From the NCBI GenBank assembly GCA_030431485.1, contig JAUIIR010000002.1, positions 99,629 to 163,628 on the forward strand: a stretch of 64,000 bases of DNA, given 5' to 3'. The notes beneath the pieces are model-generated. The model was not told the origin of the DNA and searched no databases. It saw only the letters and a list, made by a program, of their open reading frames with translations. Below are positions 26,417 through 36,818 of the stretch, one piece after another. The position numbers and the translations under genes are program-made. This DNA is from Alphaproteobacteria bacterium. Lineage in GTDB: Bacteria > Pseudomonadota > Alphaproteobacteria > Rhodobacterales > Rhodobacteraceae. Position 1 is the first letter of the stretch. Each line of letters starts with the position of its first letter.

Positions 26417-27721
26417 ATGACAAAGACAACGGGCAAGCCGACAACATCCTCGCAGCGCGTATTCCTGTTTTTGCAGGGCCCACATGGGCCGTTCTTTAGC
26501 AACTTGGCTCAGCGTTTGACCGAAACGGGTGCAATATGTTGGCGCGTAGCCTTCAATGCAGGCGATGGCACGCGGTGGCGCGACAGGTCCACCCTGCTCA
26601 AGTTCACAGGTCAGATTCAAGGGTGGCCGGAACAGATGTCGCGGTGGATAGAGCAGACCGGTGCAACAGATATCGTGCTCTACGGGGATGTGCGTCGTCA
26701 TCACGCGGACGCTGTGCAGATCGCCAAACAGGCTGGTCTCACCGTCCATGTCTTTGAGGAAGGTTACCTCCGCCCTTATTGGGCGACATATGAACGCGAC
26801 GGTTCAAACGGCAATTCCAAGCTGATGCAGATCTCGATCCAGCAGATGAGAAATGCCCTGAACCGCACAGCTGATGTCCCCGCGCTGCCGCCGGATCGCT
26901 GGGGAGATTTGCGGATGCACATGGTGCACGGCGCGCTTTATCACTGGCATGTCTTGTTTCGAAACCAACGGTTCCCGCACTATCGCCCGCATCGGGACCA
27001 AACTGTTGGCGAAGAGTTCCGACTGCATGTTCTGCGACTGCTGCGTCGGCCGCGACACATGATTGAGCGCTGGATCACCACGCGGCGGATCCGAATTGGC
27101 GGTCGGCCCTATCATGTTGTTTTACTGCAACTTGAGCACGATGCCAGTTTTCGTGCGTTCTCCGAATTCGGATCGCAGACCGAGTTTGTCGATCTGGTCA
27201 TCGAAGGCTTTGCCAAAGGCGCGCCATCGCATCACAGGCTGGTGTTCAAAGCGCATCCTCTCGAAGACGGAAGAGCACCGCTCGAACACACCATCCTAGA
27301 GGCCGCGAAGCGCCACAAGATAATCAACCGTGTTCATTTTGTGCGCGGCGGTAAGCTGGCCTACCTGCTGCAGTCGGCGCGGTCTGCCGTCACCGTCAAT
27401 TCGACATCTGCGCATCAGGCCCTCTGGCGAGGGCTACCGGTCCGGAGCTTCGGGGTAAGCGTGTATGATAAGCCAGAGCTTGTCTCGCATCAGGCATTGC
27501 CTGACTTTTTTGCAGACCCGCAGCCTCCCGACGGTGAGCCCTATGCCGCCTATCGTCAGTTCCTGTTGGAAACGAGCCAAATTCCGGGCGGATTTTATTC
27601 GGCCAAGGGGAGGTCTCAACTGCTTCGTCACGTGGTGGATCGCATGCTGACGGGCGAGGATCCCTATGATTTGCGACTGAAAGAGCGCGAGACCGGGGCG
27701 CAACAGTTGCGTGTTGTTTGA
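26417..27721 (+). CDS. kpsS: KpsS-like capsule beta-Kdo transferase
   Basis: This 434-residue protein belongs to the capsule polysaccharide biosynthesis family (PF05159). It has FLFLQGPHGPFFSNLAQRL at the N-terminus, HVFEEGYLRPYW, KAHPLEDGRAP and the C-terminal TVNSTSAHQALWRGLPVRSFG block that matches KpsS and KpsC C-terminal domains. In E. coli KpsS adds the first beta-Kdo to phosphatidylglycerol and KpsC extends the linker that anchors group 2 capsule. The start at ATG 26417 is the first not overlapping ribE and leads the core fold by about a dozen residues. It is part of the plus-strand trio with the export lipoprotein and kpsC. Confidence 0.9.
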   Translation: MTKTTGKPTTSSQRVFLFLQGPHGPFFSNLAQRLTETGAICWRVAFNAGDGTRWRDRSTLLKFTGQIQGWPEQMSRWIEQTGATDIVLYGDVRRHHADAVQIAKQAGLTVHVFEEGYLRPYWATYERDGSNGNSKLMQISIQQMRNALNRTADVPALPPDRWGDLRMHMVHGALYHWHVLFRNQRFPHYRPHRDQTVGEEFRLHVLRLLRRPRHMIERWITTRRIRIGGRPYHVVLLQLEHDASFRAFSEFGSQTEFVDLVIEGFAKGAPSHHRLVFKAHPLEDGRAPLEHTILEAAKRHKIINRVHFVRGGKLAYLLQSARSAVTVNSTSAHQALWRGLPVRSFGVSVYDKPELVSHQALPDFFADPQPPDGEPYAAYRQFLLETSQIPGGFYSAKGRSQLLRHVVDRMLTGEDPYDLRLKERETGAQQLRVV

Positions 27722-27824
27722 CGACCCCCACAAGCCCTAGTACTGGCCAAACTGCCTGTATTCCGGTAACTTACCCCAAAATATAAAACCCGAGGCAGTC
27801 ATTTCTGGTCGAGGAGACCGAGCA

Positions 27825-28973
27825 GTGTTCAGTTCAAATTTCCGATGGGCTCGGCCCATTGCGGTGATGCTGTCGGCATCATTCCTTGCTTCATGTGGGC
27901 TGCCGGGGGTTGGTCCGACCAAGAACCAGATCTTCGCCGGGTCCGTTCAGCGCGAGGGCGACGCGTTCGTCGTCGCGATCAACGATCGCGTCACGCGAAC
28001 CACCGCCGTTGTACCCGCCTTGGGTTTCTCGGACGAACTCAAGCGCGCCGGTGTTCAAAGCGCTGATATCATCCGCCCCGGAGACATCCTGGGGCTCACC
28101 ATCTGGGAAAACGTGGATGATGGCCTCTTGGCAGGAGTTGCATCCAACTTCACGTCACTGGAAAGCGTGCAGGTTGATGGATCGGGCTTTATTTTCGTGC
28201 CCTATGCAGGCCGGATCAAAGCGGCTGGCAATACGCCCGAGGCGATCCGCCGGATCATCACCGCAAAACTCGAAGACCAGACGCCCGATCCCCAGGTCGA
28301 AGTGCGGCGGACGGCGGGTGACGGCGCGACTGTCTCGATTCTCGGATCAGCCGGGACACAGGGTGTGTTTCCGATCACGCGACCAACACGCACTCTTGCC
28401 TCCATGCTGGCCAGTGCCGGGGGCGTTGGCCCTGCAACCGAGATCGCTCAGATCACCCTGACGCGCGGCGACAAGAGTGAAACTATCTGGTTCGAGGACC
28501 TTTATGACCATCCGGAACTCGATATCGCGTTACGGGACGGCGACCGCATTCTGATCGAAGCAGATCAGCGCTCGTTCACGGCGCTTGGTGCGGCTGGAGC
28601 ACAGACGCGCATGACATTCGAGACGCAAACCCTGTCTCTGGTCGAAGCGCTTGCACAACTTGGCGGGCTAAGTGCGACCTCGGCGGACCCGACAGGTGTC
28701 TTTGTGTTCCGCAATGAACCCGCCGAAATCGCAAACGCGGTTCTGGGGCGGAGCGACCTCGTCGGGGCACAGAGGTTGATCTATGTAATGGATCTCACCG
28801 AGCCCAATGGCCTGTTCATGGCACGAGACTTCCTGATCCGCGATGGCGACACAATCTACGTGACCGAAGCGCCGATCGTACAGTGGAACCGTACGATTGC
28901 CTCCATCACCGGTACGCTTGGCGGGGCGCAGAACCTGACATCGGCCGCGACAGGCGGGGCGATCGGGGAATAA
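27825..28973 (+). CDS. Polysaccharide export lipoprotein (Wza/KpsD-like)
   Basis: This 382-residue protein has a lipoprotein signal ending in the lipobox LASC (Cys24), then a Poly_export domain (ADIIRPGDILGLTIWENVDDG, VDGSGFIFVPYAGRIKAAG) followed by SLBB-like segments (VSILGSAGTQGVFP, TLASMLASAGG). It should form or feed the outer-membrane export channel for capsule. The start is GTG 27825 with GAGGAG eight bases upstream. kpsC begins 7 bases after the stop. No inner-membrane ABC transporter (KpsMT) or KpsE is visible nearby, so these must be encoded elsewhere. Confidence 0.9.
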   Translation: MFSSNFRWARPIAVMLSASFLASCGLPGVGPTKNQIFAGSVQREGDAFVVAINDRVTRTTAVVPALGFSDELKRAGVQSADIIRPGDILGLTIWENVDDGLLAGVASNFTSLESVQVDGSGFIFVPYAGRIKAAGNTPEAIRRIITAKLEDQTPDPQVEVRRTAGDGATVSILGSAGTQGVFPITRPTRTLASMLASAGGVGPATEIAQITLTRGDKSETIWFEDLYDHPELDIALRDGDRILIEADQRSFTALGAAGAQTRMTFETQTLSLVEALAQLGGLSATSADPTGVFVFRNEPAEIANAVLGRSDLVGAQRLIYVMDLTEPNGLFMARDFLIRDGDTIYVTEAPIVQWNRTIASITGTLGGAQNLTSAATGGAIGE

Positions 28974-28980
28974 GCAGGCC

Positions 28981-31005
28981 ATGCAGCCCGCAGCTTCACA
29001 TTCAGACGCCGAAGAGGAAACTCTCCGGCGTTTATACGTCTACAATTCAGGTTTTTTGACACAAACCCGTATCAAGCGGATCCTCCAGCTGGCGGGATGG
29101 TCGGTCTCGCTTGGACGACCGTCCGAAGGTGGATGGGTTGGCGTCTGGGGGGGTGCACCCAGTGCCGAGCGCGGACTGACCGTTGCTCATGGGCAGGACG
29201 CTCAGGTCCTGCGTGTCGAAGATGCTTTCCTCCGGTCCCTGTTCCCCGGTCGCGTTCGCAAAGAACCACCGTTGGGCCTGGTCCTCGATAAGACGGGGCT
29301 GCATTTTGATGCGTCGCACCCGTCTGACCTTGAAACGCTGCTTACCAATGATCCGCTGGATGACACTGCGCTTTTGAATACCGCGCGGGATTTGATGGCC
29401 CGTTATTGCAGGTCTCGCCTGTCAAAATACAGCGCCTACGATCCCGATCTTGCGGTGCCTGAGCCGGGATACGTGTTGGTCATTGATCAGGCCGAGGGTG
29501 ACGCGTCGGTTCTTGCCTCCGTGTCCGGTCCCGACATGGCCCACGCGCGGTTCGCCGAGATGCTCTACTATGCACAAATCGAGCATACGTCTGCACGCAT
29601 CCTGATCCGCAGCCACCCCGAAACCACAGCGGGTAAGAGAACAGGCCACTTCAACAAGGAGCAAGCACAGGGACGCATCTCGTTTGTTGACGGGGATTTT
29701 GCACCTATGGACCTTCTGGAGGGTGCCATTGCGGTCTACACTCTGTCGTCGCAGATGGGCTTTGAAGCCATCCTGGCCGGTCACAGGCCGCGCGTGTTCG
29801 GCATGCCGTTCTACGCGGGTTGGGGTTTGACAGAGGACGAACACCAACTGATCCGACGGCAACGGAAGCTGACACGCGCGCAGCTTTTCGCTGGCGCGAT
29901 GATGCACTATCCGGTCTGGTACGATCCTTACCATGACCGCCTCTGCGATCTTGAGCGTGTCATGACAACGCTTGAATCAACCCAGCGCGCGGCCATTGAG
30001 GACAGGCAGGGATGGGTCGGACGGAATATCCGGCTCTGGAAGCGACCACATATGCAGGCCATGTTCGGCGGTCAGAAACCAATGCGCTTTGGCCCGCGCA
30101 GGCCAACGGACACAGCGAAGAAAATGGTGTGGGGTGCAACCGCAGAGGACGACGAGGTCATTGCCGAAGACGGGTTCATTCGCTCACATGGGCTAGGCGC
30201 AGAGCTTGTGCCTCCACTGTCGCTGGTGCTTGACGACGTCGGTATCTACTTCGATCCTACCCGCCCTTCCAAGCTGGAGCATTTGATCGCGCAAAGCATC
30301 ACCCTGCCCGATGATGCGTTGGCGCGTGCCAATCGCATCATTCAGCGTGTAGTCCGCGAAAATGTGACAAAATATGCCACGGGCGCGCCAGAGATTTCCC
30401 TCAAGCGGGACCACACCCGGCCCGTAATCTTGGTGCCAGGACAGGTCGAAGACGACGCCTCAATCATTCTGGGCAGTCCAGAAATCAAGACCAACGCCGC
30501 TCTGCTGCAACGCGTGCGGGACGTCAATGCCGAAGCCCAGATAGTTTACAAACCACATCCCGACGTTGTCGCAGGCCTCCGGCCCGGAACCGTCTCGAAT
30601 GCCAAGCAATGGGCGGATCAGATTGTCACAGACACACCGATGGCCAGCCTACTGACGGAAGTGGACGCGATCTGGACCATGACGTCGCTTACTGGTTTCG
30701 AAGCTCTCCTGCGGGAGGTCCCAGTTACCACAGTTGGTTTGCCCTTCTATGCCGGATGGGGGCTGACAACGGATCTCTGCCCCACTCCGACGCGCCGCGG
30801 CCAAATCGTGACTCTCGAAATGCTCGCATATGCTGCGCTAATCGCCTATCCGCGCTATTTCGATCCCGTGACGCAGCAGGCGTGCCCCATCGAAATTGCA
30901 CTGGATCGCCTAAGCGCCGGAAACATTCCGACGCCACATCGTCTTCGTCTTCTGGCAAAGGCGCAGGGTATCTTGGCGAGCTACGCGTGGCTTTGGCGCC
31001 GCTGA
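28981..31005 (+). CDS. kpsC: KpsC-like capsule beta-Kdo transferase, two-domain
   Basis: This 674-residue protein consists of two related halves. Half 1 (about 17-335) carries VEDAFLRSLFPG, LLYY-type and RSHPETTAGK segments and GMPFYAGWGLTEDE. Half 2 (about 355-674) carries AEDGFIRSHGLG, YKPHPDVVAG and GLPFYAGWGLTTD. This is the KpsC organisation, in which the two halves are the beta-2,4- and beta-2,7-Kdo transferases building the poly-Kdo linker on the KpsS product. The last 25 bases overlap the convergent ribD. Length is as expected. Confidence 0.93.
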   Translation: MQPAASHSDAEEETLRRLYVYNSGFLTQTRIKRILQLAGWSVSLGRPSEGGWVGVWGGAPSAERGLTVAHGQDAQVLRVEDAFLRSLFPGRVRKEPPLGLVLDKTGLHFDASHPSDLETLLTNDPLDDTALLNTARDLMARYCRSRLSKYSAYDPDLAVPEPGYVLVIDQAEGDASVLASVSGPDMAHARFAEMLYYAQIEHTSARILIRSHPETTAGKRTGHFNKEQAQGRISFVDGDFAPMDLLEGAIAVYTLSSQMGFEAILAGHRPRVFGMPFYAGWGLTEDEHQLIRRQRKLTRAQLFAGAMMHYPVWYDPYHDRLCDLERVMTTLESTQRAAIEDRQGWVGRNIRLWKRPHMQAMFGGQKPMRFGPRRPTDTAKKMVWGATAEDDEVIAEDGFIRSHGLGAELVPPLSLVLDDVGIYFDPTRPSKLEHLIAQSITLPDDALARANRIIQRVVRENVTKYATGAPEISLKRDHTRPVILVPGQVEDDASIILGSPEIKTNAALLQRVRDVNAEAQIVYKPHPDVVAGLRPGTVSNAKQWADQIVTDTPMASLLTEVDAIWTMTSLTGFEALLREVPVTTVGLPFYAGWGLTTDLCPTPTRRGQIVTLEMLAYAALIAYPRYFDPVTQQACPIEIALDRLSAGNIPTPHRLRLLAKAQGILASYAWLWRR

Positions 31006-32093
31006 CGCGTCCAGCTTTGAATGACATCCTGTCCGCTTGGACGCACAGACTTCAGCGAGAAGCGAGGCGCTTCAGACAAGCGGTCCAGTCCAAGTGCACC
31101 AAGCGCAGGTCGACCCTCCGCCCCGATCACGACACCACCCACATGCAAATCAAGCCGATCCACGCAGTCAGCTGACAGCAAACTTGCCGCCAATTCACCT
31201 CCGCCTTCGCAGAAAATGCGGGTCAGGCCCTGATCACCCAGCACCTGCATCAAAGCCGGGATATCCACTTGACGTCCATGAAGCGGAATGCAGAGAAGTT
31301 TCGCTCCCAGCTCCTGCCATGCCAGACGGACATCCTCTGGCGCATCCTCGGCATGGCACAACCAGACAGGCACCTGGTCAAGCGTACGAGCCAGATTGCC
31401 ATCTATAGGCAGATCCAACCGCCTGGACACAACGACCCGAACGGGTTGTTTTGGTACGTCGATGCCCCGCACAGTCAACAGCGGGTCATCCGCTCGTACA
31501 GTGCCCGCACCGACCATGACCGCGTCATGGCGCGCTCGCAGATGATGCACATGGGCGCGGGTTTCCGGCCCGGTGATCCATTGGCTGTCACCGCTCGCTG
31601 TGGCGATCCGGCCATCCAGACTGGTCGCGAGTTTGAGAGTGAGCAATGGTCTTCCACTCTCAATCCGGAGAAAAAACCCAGCGTGGTCTTCGGCGGCGTC
31701 CTCAGCGCAAACGCCTGTTGTGACCTCAATCCCTGCCGCTCGCAGACGCTCAAAGCCCTGACCTGATACGCGCGGATCGCTGTCCGCAATTGGCGCTACG
31801 ACACGCGCAACACCAGCCGCGACAAGCGCATCGGCGCAGGGGGGTGTCTGGCCCTGATGGGCACAGGGCTCCAGTGTCACATAGGCGGTCGCGCCCTTCG
31901 CAGACTGTCCCGCCTGTAACAACGCCACGGTTTCGGCATGCGGGCGACCGCCCGGCTGTGTCCAGCCTTCACCGACGACCGTATCGCCCTGCACAATGAC
32001 GCAACCCACCGCAGGGTTGGGCCAGGTGTTGCCCATCCCATGTTGGCCCAGTTCCAACGCCCTGTGCATATGGCGCACATCATCGGGGCGCAT
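30981..32093 (-). CDS. ribD: Bifunctional riboflavin deaminase/reductase
   Basis: This 370-residue enzyme carries out two riboflavin-pathway steps. The N-terminal cytidine-deaminase-like domain has zinc ligands His52-Ala-Glu54 and Cys77/Cys86 (EPCAHQGQTPPC). The C-terminal reductase domain begins around residue 150 (RPLLTLKLATSLDGRIA) and contains RIFCEGGGELAASLL. It starts at ATG 32093, nine bases after the nrdR stop, giving the usual nrdR-ribD pair. The downstream riboflavin genes are displaced by the capsule genes. Confidence 0.97.
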   Translation of the reverse strand: MRPDDVRHMHRALELGQHGMGNTWPNPAVGCVIVQGDTVVGEGWTQPGGRPHAETVALLQAGQSAKGATAYVTLEPCAHQGQTPPCADALVAAGVARVVAPIADSDPRVSGQGFERLRAAGIEVTTGVCAEDAAEDHAGFFLRIESGRPLLTLKLATSLDGRIATASGDSQWITGPETRAHVHHLRARHDAVMVGAGTVRADDPLLTVRGIDVPKQPVRVVVSRRLDLPIDGNLARTLDQVPVWLCHAEDAPEDVRLAWQELGAKLLCIPLHGRQVDIPALMQVLGDQGLTRIFCEGGGELAASLLSADCVDRLDLHVGGVVIGAEGRPALGALGLDRLSEAPRFSLKSVRPSGQDVIQSWTRQRRQSHA

Positions 32094-32102
32094 TGGAACC
32101 TA

Positions 32103-32582
32103 TCACTCCTCGGATTTTGGTTTGTCTTTGTCGGACGGACGCAACTCACTGACGAATTTGTCGAAATCGTCGGCTTCCTGGAAATTCTTGTAGACGCTGG
32201 CAAAACGCACGTAGGCCACGGTGTCGATTCGAGCCAACGTTTCCATAACGATCTCGCCAATCTGTTTCGACGCGATGTCGGTCTCGCCCATGCTTTCCAG
32301 GCGGCGCACGATACCAGAGATCATCTGGTCGATGCGCTCGGGCTCAATAGGACGTTTCTGCATTGCCATGCGAATAGAACGTTCCAGCTTGTCTCGATCA
32401 AAATCCTCACGTCGTCCGTTGGACTTGATCACCACAAGATCACGCAACTGCACCCGCTCATAGGTTGTGAAACGGCCACCACATGCCGGGCAAAAACGCC
32501 TGCGCCGAATGGCCACGTGGTCTTCGGCCGGGCGGCTGTCTTTGACCTGCGTGTCGATATTTCCACAAAACGGGCAGCGCAT
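32103..32582 (-). CDS. nrdR: Transcriptional repressor NrdR
   Basis: This 159-residue protein has the zinc ribbon MRCPFCG...CPACGGRF (Cys3, Cys6, Cys31, Cys34) and the ATP-cone domain from about residue 47 ([20 protein letters not shown]). It senses ATP/dATP and represses ribonucleotide reductase genes. The start is fixed at ATG 32582 by the first zinc cysteines. It heads the nrdR-ribD pair. A DnaA-box sequence lies 53 bases upstream of its start. Confidence 0.97.
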   Translation of the reverse strand: MRCPFCGNIDTQVKDSRPAEDHVAIRRRRFCPACGGRFTTYERVQLRDLVVIKSNGRREDFDRDKLERSIRMAMQKRPIEPERIDQMISGIVRRLESMGETDIASKQIGEIVMETLARIDTVAYVRFASVYKNFQEADDFDKFVSELRPSDKDKPKSEE

Positions 32583-32710
32583 AGGCCGTCCCCCTTCTAT
32601 TCCGTCTCTGCCTCTGACTGTGGGTTTGCCCCACTTATCCACAGCCACTATAGGTCAGCCGCGAAGTTTTGGGTAGAGGGGAATTCAAGCCGCAAGCTGT
32701 GGTGGGAACA

Positions 32711-33115
32711 TCATGCCAAATGCGCAACAACACGCCGGACATGGGGCGCATTTCGGTGCTCGAACAGGTAAATGCCTTGCCATGTGCCCAAGGCCATCCG
32801 CCCATTCGAGACCGGAACAGACAAGCTTACCGGGAGCAAGGCCGCCTTGATATGTCCGGGCATGTCATCTGGTCCCTCATAGGTGTGCGTAAGATATGAC
32901 ATGGATGGATCGGTTGTCGGCGGCACCAAACGCTGAAAGAACGCGGCCAAATCCGTCTGAACCTCGGGATCGGCATTTTCCTGAATCAACAAGCTTGCTG
33001 ATGTGTGCTGAACGAAAAGGGTCAGAAGACCATTGCCGGCAACCCAATCGGCGACCGTGCTTGTGAAGTCGTAGAGGCCCGGGCCGTCGGTATGAATTTG
33101 AAAGACTGTTTGCAT
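32711..33115 (-). CDS. yjbQ: YjbQ/UPF0047 family protein
   Basis: This 134-residue protein matches the UPF0047 family: VQHTSASLLIQENADPEVQTDL, YEGPDDMPGHIKAALLP and the C-terminal LGTWQGIYLFEHR are the conserved blocks, including the HTSASL and DMPGH histidines. E. coli YjbQ shows weak thiamine-phosphate synthase activity that can suppress thiE loss; the true function is unknown. The start at ATG 33115 agrees with the family N-terminus. The gene precedes nrdR on the same strand with a 128-base gap. Confidence 0.92.
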   Translation of the reverse strand: MQTVFQIHTDGPGLYDFTSTVADWVAGNGLLTLFVQHTSASLLIQENADPEVQTDLAAFFQRLVPPTTDPSMSYLTHTYEGPDDMPGHIKAALLPVSLSVPVSNGRMALGTWQGIYLFEHRNAPHVRRVVAHLA

Positions 33116-33350
33116 GGCTACATAATACGCAGGTCGCAAATATCGCCTATCCATTTCTCGGGTGGGAACAGAGATCTTGCGACCCTTTTGGGCAGGCTCA
33201 AACAGCGTAAGTCTCAGTGCCTGCTACGTTAGCCAGAGCTTTTCGAACTCTTACCGGCGCATCCGGACTGATTTGATGCGCTCGAAGGAACCATGACTGC
33301 GCCCTTGTGCGTTGATGCTCTGACATATCAAAGCAATTCAGAGGGCATCT

Positions 33351-34025
33351 ATGACACGCAAAACACTCTTTATCACCGGTGCATCCACGGGCATCGGCGA
33401 AGCAACCGCGCGGGCTGCTGTAGAAAATGGCTGGAATGTTGGTCTTTTCGCACGGTCCGAAGACAAACTCGCTTCATTGGCGGATGAACTTGGGGACCGC
33501 GCGCTCGCGCTTCGGGGTGATGCGACCGATCTGTCATCTCAGACCGATGCGCTTGGCAAACTTGCCAATCATTTCGGGTCAGTTGATGCGGCCTTTGCGA
33601 ACGCGGGCACCGGATTAAGCGCTTCTGGCACAGAAGCCGGAGACCCGGACGAATGGCAGATGATGATCCAGTTGAACATCATGGGTCTTCTCTGGACGAC
33701 AAAAGCAGCCATGCCGCATCTCAAGAAATCGCAGGGTCACCTGCTGATGACAGGTTCCGCCGCTGGCCGTCGTCACATCAAAGGCTCGGTTTACGGTGCA
33801 TCAAAATGGTTCGTGCACGGCTATGGCGGGAATATTGCCGAAGAAATGCGCGACTGGGGTGGACGTTGCACGGTCATTGCTCCGGGCATGGTCGACACCC
33901 CATTCTTCGATGAAGCGAAGCCAGACAAGCTTGAACCTGAAGACGTCGCCAGTGCCGTTGTGTTTGCCCTGAACGCGGATCATCGCGCCACTATTCAGGA
34001 AGTCTTCCTGATGCCGACGAACTGA
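33351..34025 (+). CDS. Short-chain dehydrogenase/reductase
   Basis: This 224-residue classical SDR has TGASTGIG (residues 9-16) as the NAD(P) loop, NAG (FANAGTG), catalytic Ser in LLMTGSAAG and YGASK as the YxxxK pair. Its substrate is not known; it resembles clavulanate-type or YdfG-type oxidoreductases. The start at ATG 33351 has GAGGG about 10 bases upstream. It is followed by a strong bidirectional hairpin shared with the small minus-strand gene. Confidence 0.9.
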   Translation: MTRKTLFITGASTGIGEATARAAVENGWNVGLFARSEDKLASLADELGDRALALRGDATDLSSQTDALGKLANHFGSVDAAFANAGTGLSASGTEAGDPDEWQMMIQLNIMGLLWTTKAAMPHLKKSQGHLLMTGSAAGRRHIKGSVYGASKWFVHGYGGNIAEEMRDWGGRCTVIAPGMVDTPFFDEAKPDKLEPEDVASAVVFALNADHRATIQEVFLMPTN

Positions 34026-34111
34026 GGAGGACAGGCGTGACGCGCATCCAAGACAGTGCAGAAACCGGTCGCGGTGAAACGTCAGCCCCCGATCAGGCCG
34101 ATCACAGGTGA

Positions 34112-34153
34112 AGAAAAGAAAGACGCGCCACCACTGGCGCGTCTTCCTTTTCT
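34112..34153. terminator. Bidirectional intrinsic terminator
   Basis: A perfect 10-bp stem AAGACGCGCC / GGCGCGTCTT with 6-base loop is flanked by GAAAAGAA on one side and CCTTTTCTT on the other. Transcripts in both directions end in a U-rich tail. It serves the dehydrogenase gene (plus) and the small secreted-protein gene (minus), whose stop codon abuts it. Confidence 0.85.
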
Positions 34154-34317
34154 TATGAGCCCGCCAAACTGGTGACGACAATCGTGCCGCTCTCAGGCTG
34201 CGACAGGATTGAGTTCACAAGGTCTCCAGAGCCCAAAGGCTGCGAAACATTGGGGTCGGGATAGGCCGCTACAACAGCGGGCAAAAGTACGAAGAGGGCA
34301 ATAACTGCGTGTTTCAT
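34153..34317 (-). CDS. Small predicted secreted protein, 54 aa
   Basis: A 54-codon frame runs from ATG 34317 to TAA at 34153. The Shine-Dalgarno AAAGGA lies about seven bases upstream. The product starts with MKHAVIALFVLLPAVVAA, a clear signal peptide, then YPDPNVSQPLGSGDLVNSI and a short C-terminus ending in VTSLAGS; the mature part is about 36 residues without cysteine. The stop codon abuts the bidirectional terminator. I do not recognise it. Good ribosome site, signal peptide and terminator together make it a credible gene. Confidence 0.7.
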   Translation of the reverse strand: MKHAVIALFVLLPAVVAAYPDPNVSQPLGSGDLVNSILSQPESGTIVVTSLAGS

Positions 34318-34432
34318 GTGAGCGTCCTTTCATGGCGCACACATGGGCATTGTCCCGAGACTGAAAAACGCACAAAAGCGCAGAGACAATGTGCACGCAA
34401 AATTGCGTGACATCGACGTGAAATAGAGCAGC

Positions 34433-34714
34433 CTAGCTGAAGATGCTGTCGCCCTGCTGATCCACAAGCATCCGTGCCTTGTCGAGCGACGCTTTGCAGG
34501 CATCGTCAAAACTTTGCAGCGTGTCGGCTCGCATCATGAAATGCGATTTGAGCTCGCCGTTGATCTCTTTCTCGATCCTGGCCCCGATGCGCCACGTACC
34601 GCCATCTTTCACCGGCTCGGCGAAAATGGTGTACCCATTGTGGATTTCTGCTGGGGTGGACGGCGGCGTGTTGTCATTACCGCCGCCGCCAAAAAGTTTC
34701 TTGAGAAATGACAT
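34433..34714 (-). CDS. HlyU-family protein
   Basis: This 93-residue protein matches the HlyU family (PF10115): MSFLKKLFGGGG at the N-terminus, then GYTIFAEPVKDGGTWRIGARIEKEI, HFMMRADTLQSFDDA and LVDQQGDSIF. The family name comes from a Vibrio hemolysin activator, but the alphaproteobacterial proteins are small and ubiquitous and probably have another role. It starts three bases after the rpoD stop and therefore seems to be the last gene of dnaG-rpoD-hlyU. Confidence 0.85.
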   Translation of the reverse strand: MSFLKKLFGGGGNDNTPPSTPAEIHNGYTIFAEPVKDGGTWRIGARIEKEINGELKSHFMMRADTLQSFDDACKASLDKARMLVDQQGDSIFS

Positions 34715-34717
34715 CGC

Positions 34718-36706
<1,989 letters not shown>

Positions 36707-36818
36707 AGATGCTCCTGTCGAGGCGGGGCGATTCGATTGACCCGAATCAATAGCGCGAATTGGTGATTCGCACACCCGTTTACCCTGTTTCGTCTACGCT
36801 TTCCTTAGCAAAACACCG

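Noticed and set aside
34433..34714. HlyU as a sign of hemolysin or virulence regulation
   Set aside because: The family name derives from Vibrio; no toxin gene is nearby and the location after rpoD suggests another role.
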